Shown here: positions 36,345-45,845 of the stretch, one piece after another
Layout of the letters: each line of letters opens with the position of its first letter
Position numbering within the stretch: the first letter of the stretch is position 1
Source of the DNA: Nostoc sp. PCC 7107
GTDB taxonomy: Bacteria; Cyanobacteriota; Cyanobacteriia; Cyanobacteriales; Nostocaceae
Direction of reading: 5' to 3'
Assembly: GCF_000316625.1 (NCBI RefSeq)
Contig: NC_019676.1
Span: 5,722,501-5,786,500 of the forward strand
Length of the DNA stretch: 64,000 bases
Translations under genes and position numbers: made by a program
The notes under the pieces: generated by a model
What the model was told of the DNA's origin: nothing
The model's input: only the letters and a program-made list of their open reading frames with translations
Database searches by the model: none

Positions 36345-36660
36345 ACCACTAAATCCTTCAGACTGTCACATATTAGTGTTCCCAAATATGGCAATCTTGA
36401 AACAAGAATATCTCTGATGTGTCGCGCCTACAAGCAGATTCAGTTTTTATTGATGAATCTCCTACTCATCTAATACTTGTTTAAAAGTACACACTCAACC
36501 ACAGTGTTTACTAACTGCGATCGCCAAATCAAAATCTTGCTATTTATAAGTATGTCTATGACACAACCCAGTAATTTTAAAAACAAATGCGCGAAAATTC
36601 TGATGCTTAAACCTAAAAAAATTTCGCATGGTGGATTGAGTTGGTGATGCAACTTAATCT
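36345..36660. other. Divergent intergenic region
   Basis: About 315 nt between the giant kinase start (36344) and the small gene at 36661. It contains one HIP1-like site and no supported gene; both promoters should be here. Confidence 0.4.
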
Positions 36661-37014
36661 ATGGACGTTCTAGCACAACTGCTTTATCTCTTACGTTTAG
36701 TAATCCATCTGATTTACCAAATCAGCTATTTATGGGAATTGCTCAAACATCTCTTCCAACCAAGAGTACCATTTAGATATCCAACGTCAAAGACTCAACG
36801 CCAGCCGCGGCGCAACCAGAAGTATTCCCGTTCATACATAACCGACCCAAAAAACAGGGAATTACAACACAAGTTGCTAGAAATGCTTCGTGGCGACAGT
36901 GCAACAGCCAAACGATTGCTGAAGCATCAAAGGCAGCTACATAAAGGTAAGTCTGATAACTGGTATCTTGAAAAAGTAATTTACGATTTGGAACGCGATC
37001 GCCGTTGTCTCTAA
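36661..37014 (+). CDS. Small hypothetical protein with N-terminal hydrophobic helix
   Basis: 117 aa. The N-terminus (LAQLLYLLRLVIHLIYQ) is an amphipathic or membrane-associated helix; the rest is strongly basic (TQRQPRRNQKYSRS) and ends with a helical segment (ELQHKLLEMLRGDSATAKRL). This could be a membrane-tethered nucleic-acid- or protein-binding factor, but I recognise no family. It reads towards the tRNA-Lys gene on the opposite strand. Confidence 0.6.
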   Translation: MDVLAQLLYLLRLVIHLIYQISYLWELLKHLFQPRVPFRYPTSKTQRQPRRNQKYSRSYITDPKNRELQHKLLEMLRGDSATAKRLLKHQRQLHKGKSDNWYLEKVIYDLERDRRCL

Positions 37015-37027
37015 ATTACTGAAAGCA

Positions 37028-37100
<73 letters not shown>

Positions 37101-37236
37101 GCACAGACGAAGATTATAGCAGATTTTTTCTGGTTTTGCCAACGTAAAGTTAATCAGGCAGCGGATTACAGTGTAGTTGTTCAAAAAGAATTCAGAAGTC
37201 AGTCGTCACGATTTATGCTGACTTCTGAATTTTGCT

Positions 37237-39486
37237 TTATCTGGGAAATTTGATCATGAAAGTAGTTTGACTATTGACACTCTCTACATTGATTGAGCCA
37301 CCTAAATGCTTCACCATTTTCTGTACTAAAGCCATTTCTAATCCTGTACCACTATATGTCCAAGGATCATTTTTCATCAGGCGATGGAATGGTTCAAAAA
37401 TTCGCGGCATTTCACTGGCGGGAATGTCTAAGCCGGAGTTGCTAATCTTCAGTTGTACTGCATCGACTGTGAAATCAGCTGATACGCTAATTGCTTCGCC
37501 TGATGGGGTATATTTGCACGCATAGCTTAAAAGTTCGGTAATAATCCGTTCTAAATCGGTGATGTCTGTTTCTAAAGGTGGGAGTTGCTGATTAATATTG
37601 AGGTACAATTTTTGTCTTTGGCAATGGGAAAGGTCTCGAAAAGATTCCACAATGGGAGGTAGCCATGTTTGTAAATCAATGGTGATGAATGTGGGAATCT
37701 GCGGTTCGGCTTCGAGATATGAGAGTTGCATTAAATCACTGATTAACTTGCTTTCTCGCCCACACTCGTTCTGCAAAATCTGCAATAGTTGGGGGACGAT
37801 TTCGATATCTAAGATGCCTCCAGGGGTAAGCACACTTTCGAGGGTTTGGGCAGCGAGGCTAATGCTGGTTATGGGTGTGCGTAGTTCGTGGGAAAGAGTT
37901 CTTAAAAATTCGTTTTGCAGGCGTTCTTGCTGTGCTAATACTTGCCTCTGTACCTGATTAGCAGAGTCATTTTTGGCTTGGCGGAGGGCGATCGCACATT
38001 CGTTGGCTACTTGCTGCACTAAACTAATTTCCCTTTCATCAAACATATCTTGGGTAGCTCGATTTAGCCACAAGTTACCCAAAATGCCTTGGTCATCAAA
38101 AATTGGACAAGCTAACCGGGTGAGAACTTGTAATTGTGGGTGCCATCCGGGAACTATTTCTAAAGATTGCCAATGTTGTTTTGCTAACAATGGTTGATAA
38201 ACTGCGGGCAAGTCTGCAACATTTCTGGTCAGTTTTTGATGTTCTGGTGCGGTAGTTGTGTATTCGTAAGTAACGGTTGTTTGCGTTCCACAAGCACTGT
38301 AAATCTCAATGTAACAAGACTGGAGTTGCAATAACTGAGTTAGTTCTTGAGTGACTGTCTGCATTACCAGAGTTGCTGGTTGATGATCGCGGATTTGTTC
38401 GGTAATGCGGCGCACTAGTAGTTGAAAGTTCTGGGCTTGCTGTATTTGGACTTGATATTGCTGTTTTTGTAATTTTAGCTGGGTTTGCAGATGTTGTACT
38501 TGCTCATGCAGTTTGGCTTGGTGGACTGCGATCCCAATTTGGGTTGCGAGTTGTTTGAGTAAGTCAATTTCGATTTCTTGCCATTGATGGGGCTGATGGC
38601 AATGCTGGGCAGTTATCAGTCCCCACAACTGCTGCTGTGACCAAATTGGTACAACTAAATTAGCCCTGACTGGCCAAGATTCTAGCAAATTGACTTGGCT
38701 AGGATGTAAGCCGGCTGTATAAATGTCTTCGATAATTTGAATACAACCACGTCCACGACGTTCTTGATATTTGCCAATTAGGCTAGGTTCGGGGAATTTC
38801 TGCCCCATACATGAATTAGCTGTGACTGTCGATTCGGCAATCACTACACCAGTTTCATCTGCTTGAATAGAGTAAACCAAAATGCGATCGCAACCCAAAC
38901 AATGCCGCACTTCTTTCACAAGTTGATGCAGCAGTGTATCTAAGTCTAGCGATTCTCGAATCCATTGGGCGATCGCTTCTAAAAGTTGCTCTTGGGCTGT
39001 CTGTATTTCTTTCGCTTGGGCTACTTGCTTCACGGGAGTAATATTACTACTTGTGCCAATCAGTCGGTAAATTCTAGAGTTCGCATCCCGCAATGGTGTA
39101 AGTGTGGTACTCCACCAAGTCGCCACTCCCTGAAATTGCAAGCATTGTTCGTAGGAAATGGTTTTACCAAAACGCACACAGTCAGCATAATGCTGACGCA
39201 CTTTTGCCGCATCAACTGGTGAGAGAATATCTTCGGGTTGTTTCCCCTTCAGATTTTCGGAACTAATTCCTAGCCATCGCTCATGGGTAGGATTTAAGGC
39301 TACGTAGCAAAAATCTCCATCTTTCAGAACATCCACAATAAATATAGATGTCTGCACAGAATTATAGATGCTCAGTAAAAACTGTTCACTACTGCTACTG
39401 TGTTTGTCTAATTCTGGATCAAATAGAATCTGAGAATGCAATTGTTGTTTCAACCCAATGGTTGATTCACCCGGATTTATATTCAT
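37237..39486 (-). CDS. Cytosolic PAS-GAF-GAF sensor histidine kinase
   Basis: 749 aa without membrane segments. A PAS domain (about 37-155), a phytochrome-like GAF domain (about 165-330, ending with PVRANLVVPIW...LWGLITAQHC), a coiled coil, a second GAF domain (about 365-505) and HisKA with H533 (LSHELRTPITS) plus HATPase_c (G2: GTGLEMALVQK) follow in order. In the first GAF domain the bilin-binding Cys-His pair is replaced by Ser-Gln (LHPSQVNLLESW), so it should not carry a covalent bilin, in contrast to the related domains at 14617 and in the 1984-aa kinase. The G2 box has Glu in place of the last Gly of GLG (GTGLEM), a departure that might lower activity. Confidence 0.9.
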   Translation of the reverse strand: MNINPGESTIGLKQQLHSQILFDPELDKHSSSSEQFLLSIYNSVQTSIFIVDVLKDGDFCYVALNPTHERWLGISSENLKGKQPEDILSPVDAAKVRQHYADCVRFGKTISYEQCLQFQGVATWWSTTLTPLRDANSRIYRLIGTSSNITPVKQVAQAKEIQTAQEQLLEAIAQWIRESLDLDTLLHQLVKEVRHCLGCDRILVYSIQADETGVVIAESTVTANSCMGQKFPEPSLIGKYQERRGRGCIQIIEDIYTAGLHPSQVNLLESWPVRANLVVPIWSQQQLWGLITAQHCHQPHQWQEIEIDLLKQLATQIGIAVHQAKLHEQVQHLQTQLKLQKQQYQVQIQQAQNFQLLVRRITEQIRDHQPATLVMQTVTQELTQLLQLQSCYIEIYSACGTQTTVTYEYTTTAPEHQKLTRNVADLPAVYQPLLAKQHWQSLEIVPGWHPQLQVLTRLACPIFDDQGILGNLWLNRATQDMFDEREISLVQQVANECAIALRQAKNDSANQVQRQVLAQQERLQNEFLRTLSHELRTPITSISLAAQTLESVLTPGGILDIEIVPQLLQILQNECGRESKLISDLMQLSYLEAEPQIPTFITIDLQTWLPPIVESFRDLSHCQRQKLYLNINQQLPPLETDITDLERIITELLSYACKYTPSGEAISVSADFTVDAVQLKISNSGLDIPASEMPRIFEPFHRLMKNDPWTYSGTGLEMALVQKMVKHLGGSINVESVNSQTTFMIKFPR

Positions 39487-39886
39487 CGGAGCGTCCCTGT
39501 CTGCTATTAATGACTCCTCTAAGCGCTACCCCTGATGATACTAAGTCATGAAAAATGCTTTTTAGCGCTACAGCAAAGCATTGTCAGTCTTTGCTTGACT
39601 GATATTTGGATCTTCTTTTATTTCTTATCAGAAATAGCAGAAATTTAATAGCAGTAAACTCAACAAATATAGCTCCTTGAAGTTAAGAGTACATTTGCAA
39701 TTTGATGCAAACTTATTGAACATTGCTTATGAAGAATGATTTAAGATTGTTGCATATATCTCAGTACACTCAAAAGCAATATTTGCCAAAAATTACATTT
39801 CTTAATATTATTTTAATACATAAAGCAATTAACATGATAATAACAAAATATTGCAGAATTATTTTAACTTCATGAGTGATCAGAAA
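39487..39886. other. Intergenic region
   Basis: About 400 nt, AT-rich, with no supported gene and no clear terminator. It presumably holds the promoter of the kinase gene at 39486. Confidence 0.4.
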
Positions 39887-40456
39887 CTATCGCAATAGTC
39901 TGTAAGCATTGATCCCTGTTAAGATTGCCACCACAATCCACGTAATCGCTAAACCTACGACTTCACCTAAAAATAACCGTGAGAAGCGTAATAAAACTAT
40001 TCCCATAATTGAACCGATAGGTACAGCGATCGCCCAACTAATCGCACTGATAAATATCCAGCGCCATGACAAAGCCACAGACTTGCGGATGGCTGTCCAT
40101 TGCGCCAAGCCAATCATAAAGCCGCTAACTGCACCTAAAGTTGTTCCCCAAAGTAATCTGAGGGTAAAAATTTGCGTACTGGGGATAATCCAACCCACAG
40201 CACCCACACCAATAGCGGTGATTGTCGCCCAAGCCAACAAAGTAACTAACACCCAGCGCCCAGACAAAATATGATCGCGAATGATCAAACTTTGGGGAAA
40301 TGCGATCGCCAAACCGCCCAAAGAAGCTTGCGCCACTCCTACATCTGGCTTTTCTCCAACTTCAATCCAGCACAAACTCACCAAAAAACCACCCACAGTA
40401 GCGATCGCCCATTGTAATGTGAAACTAAATTGAGTTTTAGTAGATGTGAAGAACAT
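39887..40456 (-). CDS. Multi-pass membrane protein of unknown function
   Basis: 189 aa with about five hydrophobic segments (WAIATVGGFLVSLCWI, WVLVTLLAWATITAIGVGAV, LLWGTTLGAVSGFMIGLAQW, WIFISAISWAIAVPIGSIM, VVGLAITWIVVAILTGI). The motif GLAQWTAIRKSV followed by WRWIFISA, and the Trp-rich helix starts, are seen in a group of small cyanobacterial membrane proteins of unknown role. The second and fourth helices are similar in layout (RWVLVTLLAWA against RWIFISAISWA), suggesting an internal duplication. No transport or enzyme motif is visible. Confidence 0.75.
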   Translation of the reverse strand: MFFTSTKTQFSFTLQWAIATVGGFLVSLCWIEVGEKPDVGVAQASLGGLAIAFPQSLIIRDHILSGRWVLVTLLAWATITAIGVGAVGWIIPSTQIFTLRLLWGTTLGAVSGFMIGLAQWTAIRKSVALSWRWIFISAISWAIAVPIGSIMGIVLLRFSRLFLGEVVGLAITWIVVAILTGINAYRLLR

Positions 40457-40576
40457 GAAATTCTTGCCAGTAAAGCACGGTAGAGATTACTATACAGCGC
40501 GAGAAAAATCAAAAAAGTTCAAATGTGGTTAAGAGTCAATGGTCGTTAGTTCTTTAGCTTTTTCGCCTTTATAGCC

Positions 40577-40787
40577 CAATACGGTTCAGTTAAGGTGATG
40601 AGAGATGATTTCTCAATTTCTGCTTACCTATCAGACAATGAGCAAGATTTGGGGGAGAATCCCCCAAACCCCCAATCGGGGGACGCAACCGTCCCCCAAA
40701 CCCCCTCCAAAATAATTCTTTCGTTTTTTGTTGAATAATTATTTGTTGGTTTTGTTGTGATTTAGTTTTCTGATCTGAACCGTATTG
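40577..40787. mobile_element. MITE-like element, 211 bp, with target duplication
   Basis: The ends are a perfect 13-bp inverted repeat (CAATACGGTTCAG at 40577-40589 and CTGAACCGTATTG at 40775-40787). The same 10 bp, CTTTATAGCC, stand directly outside both ends (40567-40576 and 40788-40797), as expected for a target duplication. The interior has no gene and holds G/C-rich hairpins (GGGGGAGAATCCCCC and similar). The stop codon of the minus-strand gene at 40790 lies within the right copy of the duplication. Confidence 0.85.
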
Positions 40788-40789
40788 CT

Positions 40790-42049
40790 TTATAGCCTGA
40801 GTTTGCTACCTGTTTCGTCAACTGGTAAAGGTCTAATCGCCTTGGTGTTAAACAGTTCTTGGAAAACTTTACGCCGTTTGTGGGGTGTTTCGGGTGCGAT
40901 GTAGCCCCATAAACTTTCCCAATAAAAAAAAGAGATACCAGAAAAAGAGCGATCGCGCACCATATCAATTTGTTCTTTAATTTGAGAAATTCTCACCGGA
41001 TTTCGCAACGTTCCCGTAGAGATACCAATCACTACCGGAATTTTAGTTTGGGCTAATTTCACTGCTGATTGTTGCAGTTCTGTCCTAAAATTATTATTGT
41101 TATGGCGGTATACTTGCAACACCAACTCATCCACCCAGCCATTTTTTACCCAAGTTTCCCAGTCTTGCAGATAATATTTATAAGCAAAAGCTTGTGCATT
41201 AGGAGACAGAGATAACTTTGCATTCGGTTCAATTTCTTTGATGCTGCGATAGATTCTACCCATAAAAGCGGTAATTTTGTCAGCCCGCCAACGCATCCAT
41301 TCTTGGTCAAAAGGGTTACTGGGCGGACTTTTACCTTGATGTTCTTGCTTGTAGAGTTCAACGGTGAAGCGATCGTAACCAAACTGTACAGGCATCCCAA
41401 AATGGTCATCAAGTTGGATACCATCTATATTGTAATTACTCACAACTTCCAGAATTAACCCTAAAATAAACTCTTGAACTTCTGGATGTAAAGGATTTAA
41501 CCAAGCCTGCTTACTTACAGCCCCATTGTTAACATCTTCCGGCAAAACTTCTTTCACAGACTTTACACCTTCTCGCCCAATAGTCAACCAATTAGGATAA
41601 AGTTTGGCTAACTGAGAACTTGGCGGTGTCATAAAACCATATTCAAACCACGGAATAACAGTTATACCTTTTGGTTTAGCAAGTTTAATTATCTTCGTTA
41701 AAACATCCTGTCCACCGTGCATAAAATTCAGAACAGGTTCAGCTTCTTCACCAATAATATTTTTGGCAATGTTACTTTTATAAAAAGTATTGCCTCGGTT
41801 CCAAACTACAGGATAAATCGTATTAAAATGCAGTGCTGATAGTTGATTAATAGCGCGGTCAATTCCCCAAGGCACAAATAAAACACCACTAGCGACATTA
41901 GTTAACCAAACCCCACGAATTTCTGTAACGATTTGCTGGTTCTTGGGTTGAGAATAAAATGAAAAAGAAGGGAGCGAAAATACGGTAATACAAAGTATAA
42001 ATTCTAAAGCTATTAAGTAAATAATCCAATGTTTAGTCAACCGATTCAT
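40790..42049 (-). CDS. GHL10-type glycoside-hydrolase-like protein
   Basis: The start at 42049 (MNRLTKHWIIYLIALEF) is preferred over an upstream ATG at 42187 because it begins with a membrane anchor or signal helix; it gives 419 aa. The body follows the GHL10 (former DUF187) pattern: EIRGVWLTNVASGVLF, NQLSALHFNTIYPVVWNRG, KPKGITVIPWFEYG, YNIDGIQLDDHFGMP and DELVLQVYRHN. This is a TIM-barrel fold with acidic residues (DDHF) in the likely active site; some members act on exopolysaccharide. It probably works outside the cytoplasmic membrane. A MITE-like element is inserted at its 3' end without altering the protein. Confidence 0.85.
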   Translation of the reverse strand: MNRLTKHWIIYLIALEFILCITVFSLPSFSFYSQPKNQQIVTEIRGVWLTNVASGVLFVPWGIDRAINQLSALHFNTIYPVVWNRGNTFYKSNIAKNIIGEEAEPVLNFMHGGQDVLTKIIKLAKPKGITVIPWFEYGFMTPPSSQLAKLYPNWLTIGREGVKSVKEVLPEDVNNGAVSKQAWLNPLHPEVQEFILGLILEVVSNYNIDGIQLDDHFGMPVQFGYDRFTVELYKQEHQGKSPPSNPFDQEWMRWRADKITAFMGRIYRSIKEIEPNAKLSLSPNAQAFAYKYYLQDWETWVKNGWVDELVLQVYRHNNNNFRTELQQSAVKLAQTKIPVVIGISTGTLRNPVRISQIKEQIDMVRDRSFSGISFFYWESLWGYIAPETPHKRRKVFQELFNTKAIRPLPVDETGSKLRL

Positions 42050-42300
42050 TAGTGGGTTTGACTGCGTTTTAAAAGAACATTTATAACTACACAATAAATT
42101 CTCATATTCCGGATGATAGTACTTCGGTTTAACAAGTGAGAAGTCGAAAAGTATAGCAATAACCCCTCTCCAAATCTCTCCTCGCAACGGTGAGAGGCTT
42201 TAAAATACTCATTCTTTTGTAGGTAAGGGGGCTGGGAGGTTAGGTTTTTGATTAATGAATCGATGCTCTACTTCAGGAATAAGCTTTGATTGGCAGTATG
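42050..42300. other. Intergenic region with a dispersed C/T-rich repeat
   Basis: The stretch 42162-42202 (ACCCCTCTCCAAATCTCTCC, then a GAGAGG counterpart) is of the kind found many times between genes in filamentous cyanobacteria. No gene is seen. It separates the GHL10 gene from the leader-distal end of the CRISPR array. Confidence 0.4.
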
Positions 42301-42516
42301 TTTTAAATCCCTAATAGGGATTATTTGAAATTGCAATCTCCCTTTTTTAATAGGAGAAGTAAATTCATAATGTTTCAATCCCTAATAGGGATTATTTGAA
42401 ATTGCAATGTCACGGGCTGAAGGGGTGACAAAGCGGCTGAAGCCAAGAAAATAGAGGAGCGTGACCGTTTTGGGGTAAAAAAAGATAGGTCAGGTATTCT
42501 CAACAAGACCTATCAA

Positions 42517-43668
42517 ATGATAATGTTACCTAAATTCTACCAAAACTGCTTTCAAAATGTACTGACACCCGCACAGTACAAGATGCTAGAAATCTTACTA
42601 ATGCTATTGCAATTTCATAAAACTGTGACAATTGAGAAACTAGCAACAGTATTTCCACAACCGATAAAATTTGAAAGTCGGAGGCGGAGTATACAAAGAT
42701 TTTTACTACTACCTCAGTTGTCGATTCCATATCTGTGGTTTCCCCTGCTCAAACGATGGGTGAAAAATAGTCTGAAAAGAGGAGAGAAACGGCTAATATT
42801 TGCGATTGATAGAACACAATGGCGTTCACAAAATGTATTTGTAATTAGTTTAATAGAACAAAAAAGAGCAATACCTGTGTACTGGCTATTGTTACCTAAA
42901 AAAGGATGTAGCAATTTGGGAGAGCAGAAAAAATTAATTCGTCCACTATTGCAGTTATTTAAGGGATATCAAATGCTGGTACTGGGAGATAGAGAATTCC
43001 ACAGTATAAAACTAGCAAATTGGTTACATAGCAAGGGCATTGACTTTGTATTGCGTCAGAAACAAGGTACTTATATTCGGCAAGAAAACCAATCACACCA
43101 ACGCTTACAATCTTTGGGATTAACTCCTGGCATCTCGTTTTTTTTGACAGGGATTCAAGCAACTAAACAGAAAGGGTTTGCCAATTTTAATCTCGCCGGA
43201 TATTACAAGCGCAAATATCGTGGAGTTGTTGAGCCTGCTGGCTGGTTTTTATTAACTAACCTTGATAGTCTCAAAGATGCCATTAAAGCATTTAAGTTGC
43301 GGAGTGGTATCGAAGCCATGTTTAAAGATTGTAAAACTGGAGGGTATAATCTCGAATCTACTTATGCTGATGGTCAACGTTTGATAGCACTGATTTTATT
43401 AATTGCTATTGCCTATACTTGTGCTATTTTAGTTGGTCGTAATTCTCGCTCCTCTGGACTACAAAAATATGTTGGTCGTCTGAAGGAGTTACAACGATTG
43501 CACCGCCGACATAGTGCTTTTTGGATTGGTTTGTATGGTCAGTTATGGGTAGGGGCAATGGAATTTTGGGCTGATTTAGCTCATGAATTGATGCGCCTCA
43601 AGCCCAGTAAACTGCCATATTTTCAACAAGGTCTACGGGCTATGACTCTTATCCAGTCTGCTTTATAA
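42517..43668 (+). CDS. DDE transposase, IS4 family
   Basis: 383 aa, intact frame; ATG at 42517 or 42523. Candidate catalytic residues are the Asp in IFAIDRTQW, the Asp in LVLGDREFHS and the Glu in RSGIEAMFKDCKTGGYNLE, which matches the Y/R-(2)-R-(3)-E-(6)-K signature of IS4 transposases. An N-terminal helical region (LTPAQYKMLEILLMLLQ, then RRRSIQRFLLLPQL) is probably for end binding. The 8-bp target duplication and the length fit subgroups of IS4 found in cyanobacteria (IS4Sa-like); the subgroup is inferred. The uninterrupted frame suggests that the copy could be active. Confidence 0.9.
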   Translation: MIMLPKFYQNCFQNVLTPAQYKMLEILLMLLQFHKTVTIEKLATVFPQPIKFESRRRSIQRFLLLPQLSIPYLWFPLLKRWVKNSLKRGEKRLIFAIDRTQWRSQNVFVISLIEQKRAIPVYWLLLPKKGCSNLGEQKKLIRPLLQLFKGYQMLVLGDREFHSIKLANWLHSKGIDFVLRQKQGTYIRQENQSHQRLQSLGLTPGISFFLTGIQATKQKGFANFNLAGYYKRKYRGVVEPAGWFLLTNLDSLKDAIKAFKLRSGIEAMFKDCKTGGYNLESTYADGQRLIALILLIAIAYTCAILVGRNSRSSGLQKYVGRLKELQRLHRRHSAFWIGLYGQLWVGAMEFWADLAHELMRLKPSKLPYFQQGLRAMTLIQSAL

Positions 43669-43765
43669 CTTTTTTGTCACCCCTTCAGCTGCCATATTTT
43701 CAACAAGGTCTACGGGCTATGACTCTTATCCAGTCTGCTTTATAACTTTTTTGTCACCCCTTCAG
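43612..43765. repeat. 77-bp tandem duplication at the IS right end
   Basis: 43612-43688 and 43689-43765 are the same 77 bp, beginning CTGCCATATTTTCAACAAGG and ending CACCCCTTCAG. Each copy contains the last transposase codons and the complete right inverted repeat, so the IS has two potential right ends. Confidence 0.93.
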
Positions 43766-45606
43766 GTCACGGGTGATTGGTAGATATGCACCATCGATGA
43801 GTTTCAATCCCTAATAGGGATTATTTGAAATTGCAATTTTCAATATCAACTCGACGTATTCAAGATGTGAAGCATTGGTTTCAATCCCTAATAGGGATTA
43901 TTTGAAATTGCAATAGCCTTTAGATGCAAACTTAGCTAGAGAAATTAAGAGTTTCAATCCCTAATAGGGATTATTTGAAATTGCAATTAGGGAAAGAGTT
44001 TCCAGTTCCACAGCACTTACTCGTTTCAATCCCTAATAGGGATTATTTGAAATTGCAATTTTTAAAAATTTAGCCAATGAATCAAAAGGTGAAACTATGT
44101 TTCAATCCCTAATAGGGATTATTTGAAATTGCAATTGTTTTTGAGTTTATTTGGTTGAATCTTCCTGAAAAGTTTCAATCCCTAATAGGGATTATTTGAA
44201 ATTGCAATTACTTGCTAACTGCTGCGCTTCATCTAAGCTGATTTGTTTCAATCCCTAATAGGGATTATTTGAAATTGCAATTTACAGCAGAAATCAAAGA
44301 GTGTGTTTTTTGGGATCAAGGTTTCAATCCCTAATAGGGATTATTTGAAATTGCAATTAGGCGATCGCTTCTAGTTCATGCGTCTCTTTGAGTTTTGTTT
44401 CAATCCCTAATAGGGATTATTTGAAATTGCAATTCGCTCGGATTTAGCGGTTTCTTGTAATATCTGAGTTTCAATCCCTAATAGGGATTATTTGAAATTG
44501 CAATTATTTTTGGATGCAATGCAATGATGTTTGCTTTTCGTTTCAATCCCTAATAGGGATTATTTGAAATTGCAATTTATCTCCGGTTGACTGCGCTTGG
44601 AGGGTACGATGTTTCAATCCCTAATAGGGATTATTTGAAATTGCAATTTTGGCAACCCCTTGCCGCTATTTGCTCTCACCGAGTTTCAATCCCTAATAGG
44701 GATTATTTGAAATTGCAATTTACCTCATATTCACCAAAATCAAATTCACTAGCACCAAAGTTTCAATCCCTAATAGGGATTATTTGAAATTGCAATTTTG
44801 AGCGATAGCAACAAAGCGATCGTTAATACTTTTGTTTCAATCCCTAATAGGGATTATTTGAAATTGCAATTCTTTGGTATTCCGGCTACCGCTCTCATTT
44901 TCAAAATTCGTTTCAATCCCTAATAGGGATTATTTGAAATTGCAATTCCGTCTGTAGCGGTGCTGCCAATGTTGCTCCAGAAGTTTCAATCCCTAATAGG
45001 GATTATTTGAAATTGCAATTCTTATTGCAAAGAAGTTGATGCCGTCCCTTCTGGGTTTCAATCCCTAATAGGGATTATTTGAAATTGCAATTATTGATTC
45101 TCTTTGTGTCCGCAAAGGAATTACAGCAGTTTCAATCCCTAATAGGGATTATTTGAAATTGCAATTCACATCAGATATTGATTTCGCCAATTTGTGATTA
45201 CGGTTTCAATCCCTAATAGGGATTATTTGAAATTGCAATTTCCCACCAAATTATCTCCACCCGGCGTTGCAAAACGTTTCAATCCCTAATAGGGATTATT
45301 TGAAATTGCAATTTGATTTGTGAAGCGGCAGAAAAAATGATGCGAGAAGTTTCAATCCCTAATAGGGATTATTTGAAATTGCAATTTTTAATGTTATCAA
45401 TTCGAGCAGAGTATACAGCAGTTTCAATCCCTAATAGGGATTATTTGAAATTGCAATTCATTTCAGTTGCTGTTAGAGCCAACGTGAAATTTTGGTTTCA
45501 ATCCCTAATAGGGATTATTTGAAATTGCAATTGCACAAATTTTTGAAGCTTTGGAAAGTGCTGGTCTAGGTTTCAATCCCTAATAGGGATTATTTGAAAT
45601 TGCAAT

Positions 45607-45845
45607 TCGCGGGAGCCGGAAAGCTAATCTGTATTTGGTTTTCGAGGTTCAGTTTCGCGGATGGGTTAATTATAACACTTGAAAATGTCAGTTGATTTAA
45701 GACTAATAGCTGGAAGATATACTGTATAAGGTGCGCGGGTGATTTTAATTTATTTTTTCTGCAAAAGCAGACACCACAAGGAATACAGCGATTTTTCCTC
45801 AAGCCTGAATTTCTACACCTACCCATCCGCGAATTTCTAGGGTGT
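45607..45845 (-). promoter_or_regulatory. Probable CRISPR leader
   Basis: The 239 nt between the last repeat and the glcD stop codon are the only non-coding sequence at the leader-proximal side. On the minus strand a TATAAT box lies at 45669-45674, about 62 nt before the first repeat; no good -35 hexamer is visible at the right distance. The call rests on array polarity (degenerate repeat at the opposite end, ATTGAAAC handle). Confidence 0.6.

Larger units (their letters stand above)
42417..43765 (+). mobile_element. IS4-family-like insertion sequence inside the CRISPR array
   Basis: The element is bounded by a perfect 16-bp inverted repeat (CTGAAGGGGTGACAAA at 42417 and its complement ending at 43765). 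The 8 bp GTCACGGG stand directly outside both ends (42409-42416 and 43766-43773), a target duplication. Removing the IS and one copy restores a 35-nt spacer between repeats at 42372 and 43801. A single transposase gene fills the interior. The right end is present twice because of a 77-bp tandem duplication, so the basic unit is 1272 bp (42417-43688). Confidence 0.93.
42301..45606 (-). CRISPR. CRISPR array, 27 repeats and 26 spacers, interrupted by an IS
   Basis: A 37-nt repeat (plus strand begins GTTTCAATCCCTAATAGGG and ends TTTGAAATTGCAAT) occurs 27 times: at 42301, 42372, 43801, 43878 and then every 71-77 nt up to 45570. Spacers are 34-40 nt and all different. Read on the minus strand, repeats end in ATTGAAAC, the usual 5' handle of crRNAs, so transcription should run leftwards with the leader right of 45606. 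The leftmost repeat is degenerate (TTTTAAATCCC at its start), as expected for the old, leader-distal end. All others seem identical. No cas gene lies in the window. The repeat end suggests type I or type III effectors, not decidable here. An IS sits in the second spacer. Confidence 0.97.

Noticed and set aside
40762-40968. Minus-strand 68-codon frame at the MITE border
   Set aside because: It is an out-of-frame shadow of the GHL10 gene end plus MITE sequence.
44587-45522. Plus-strand frames with repeated VSIPNRDYLKLQF peptides
   Set aside because: They are translations of the CRISPR repeat, not genes.
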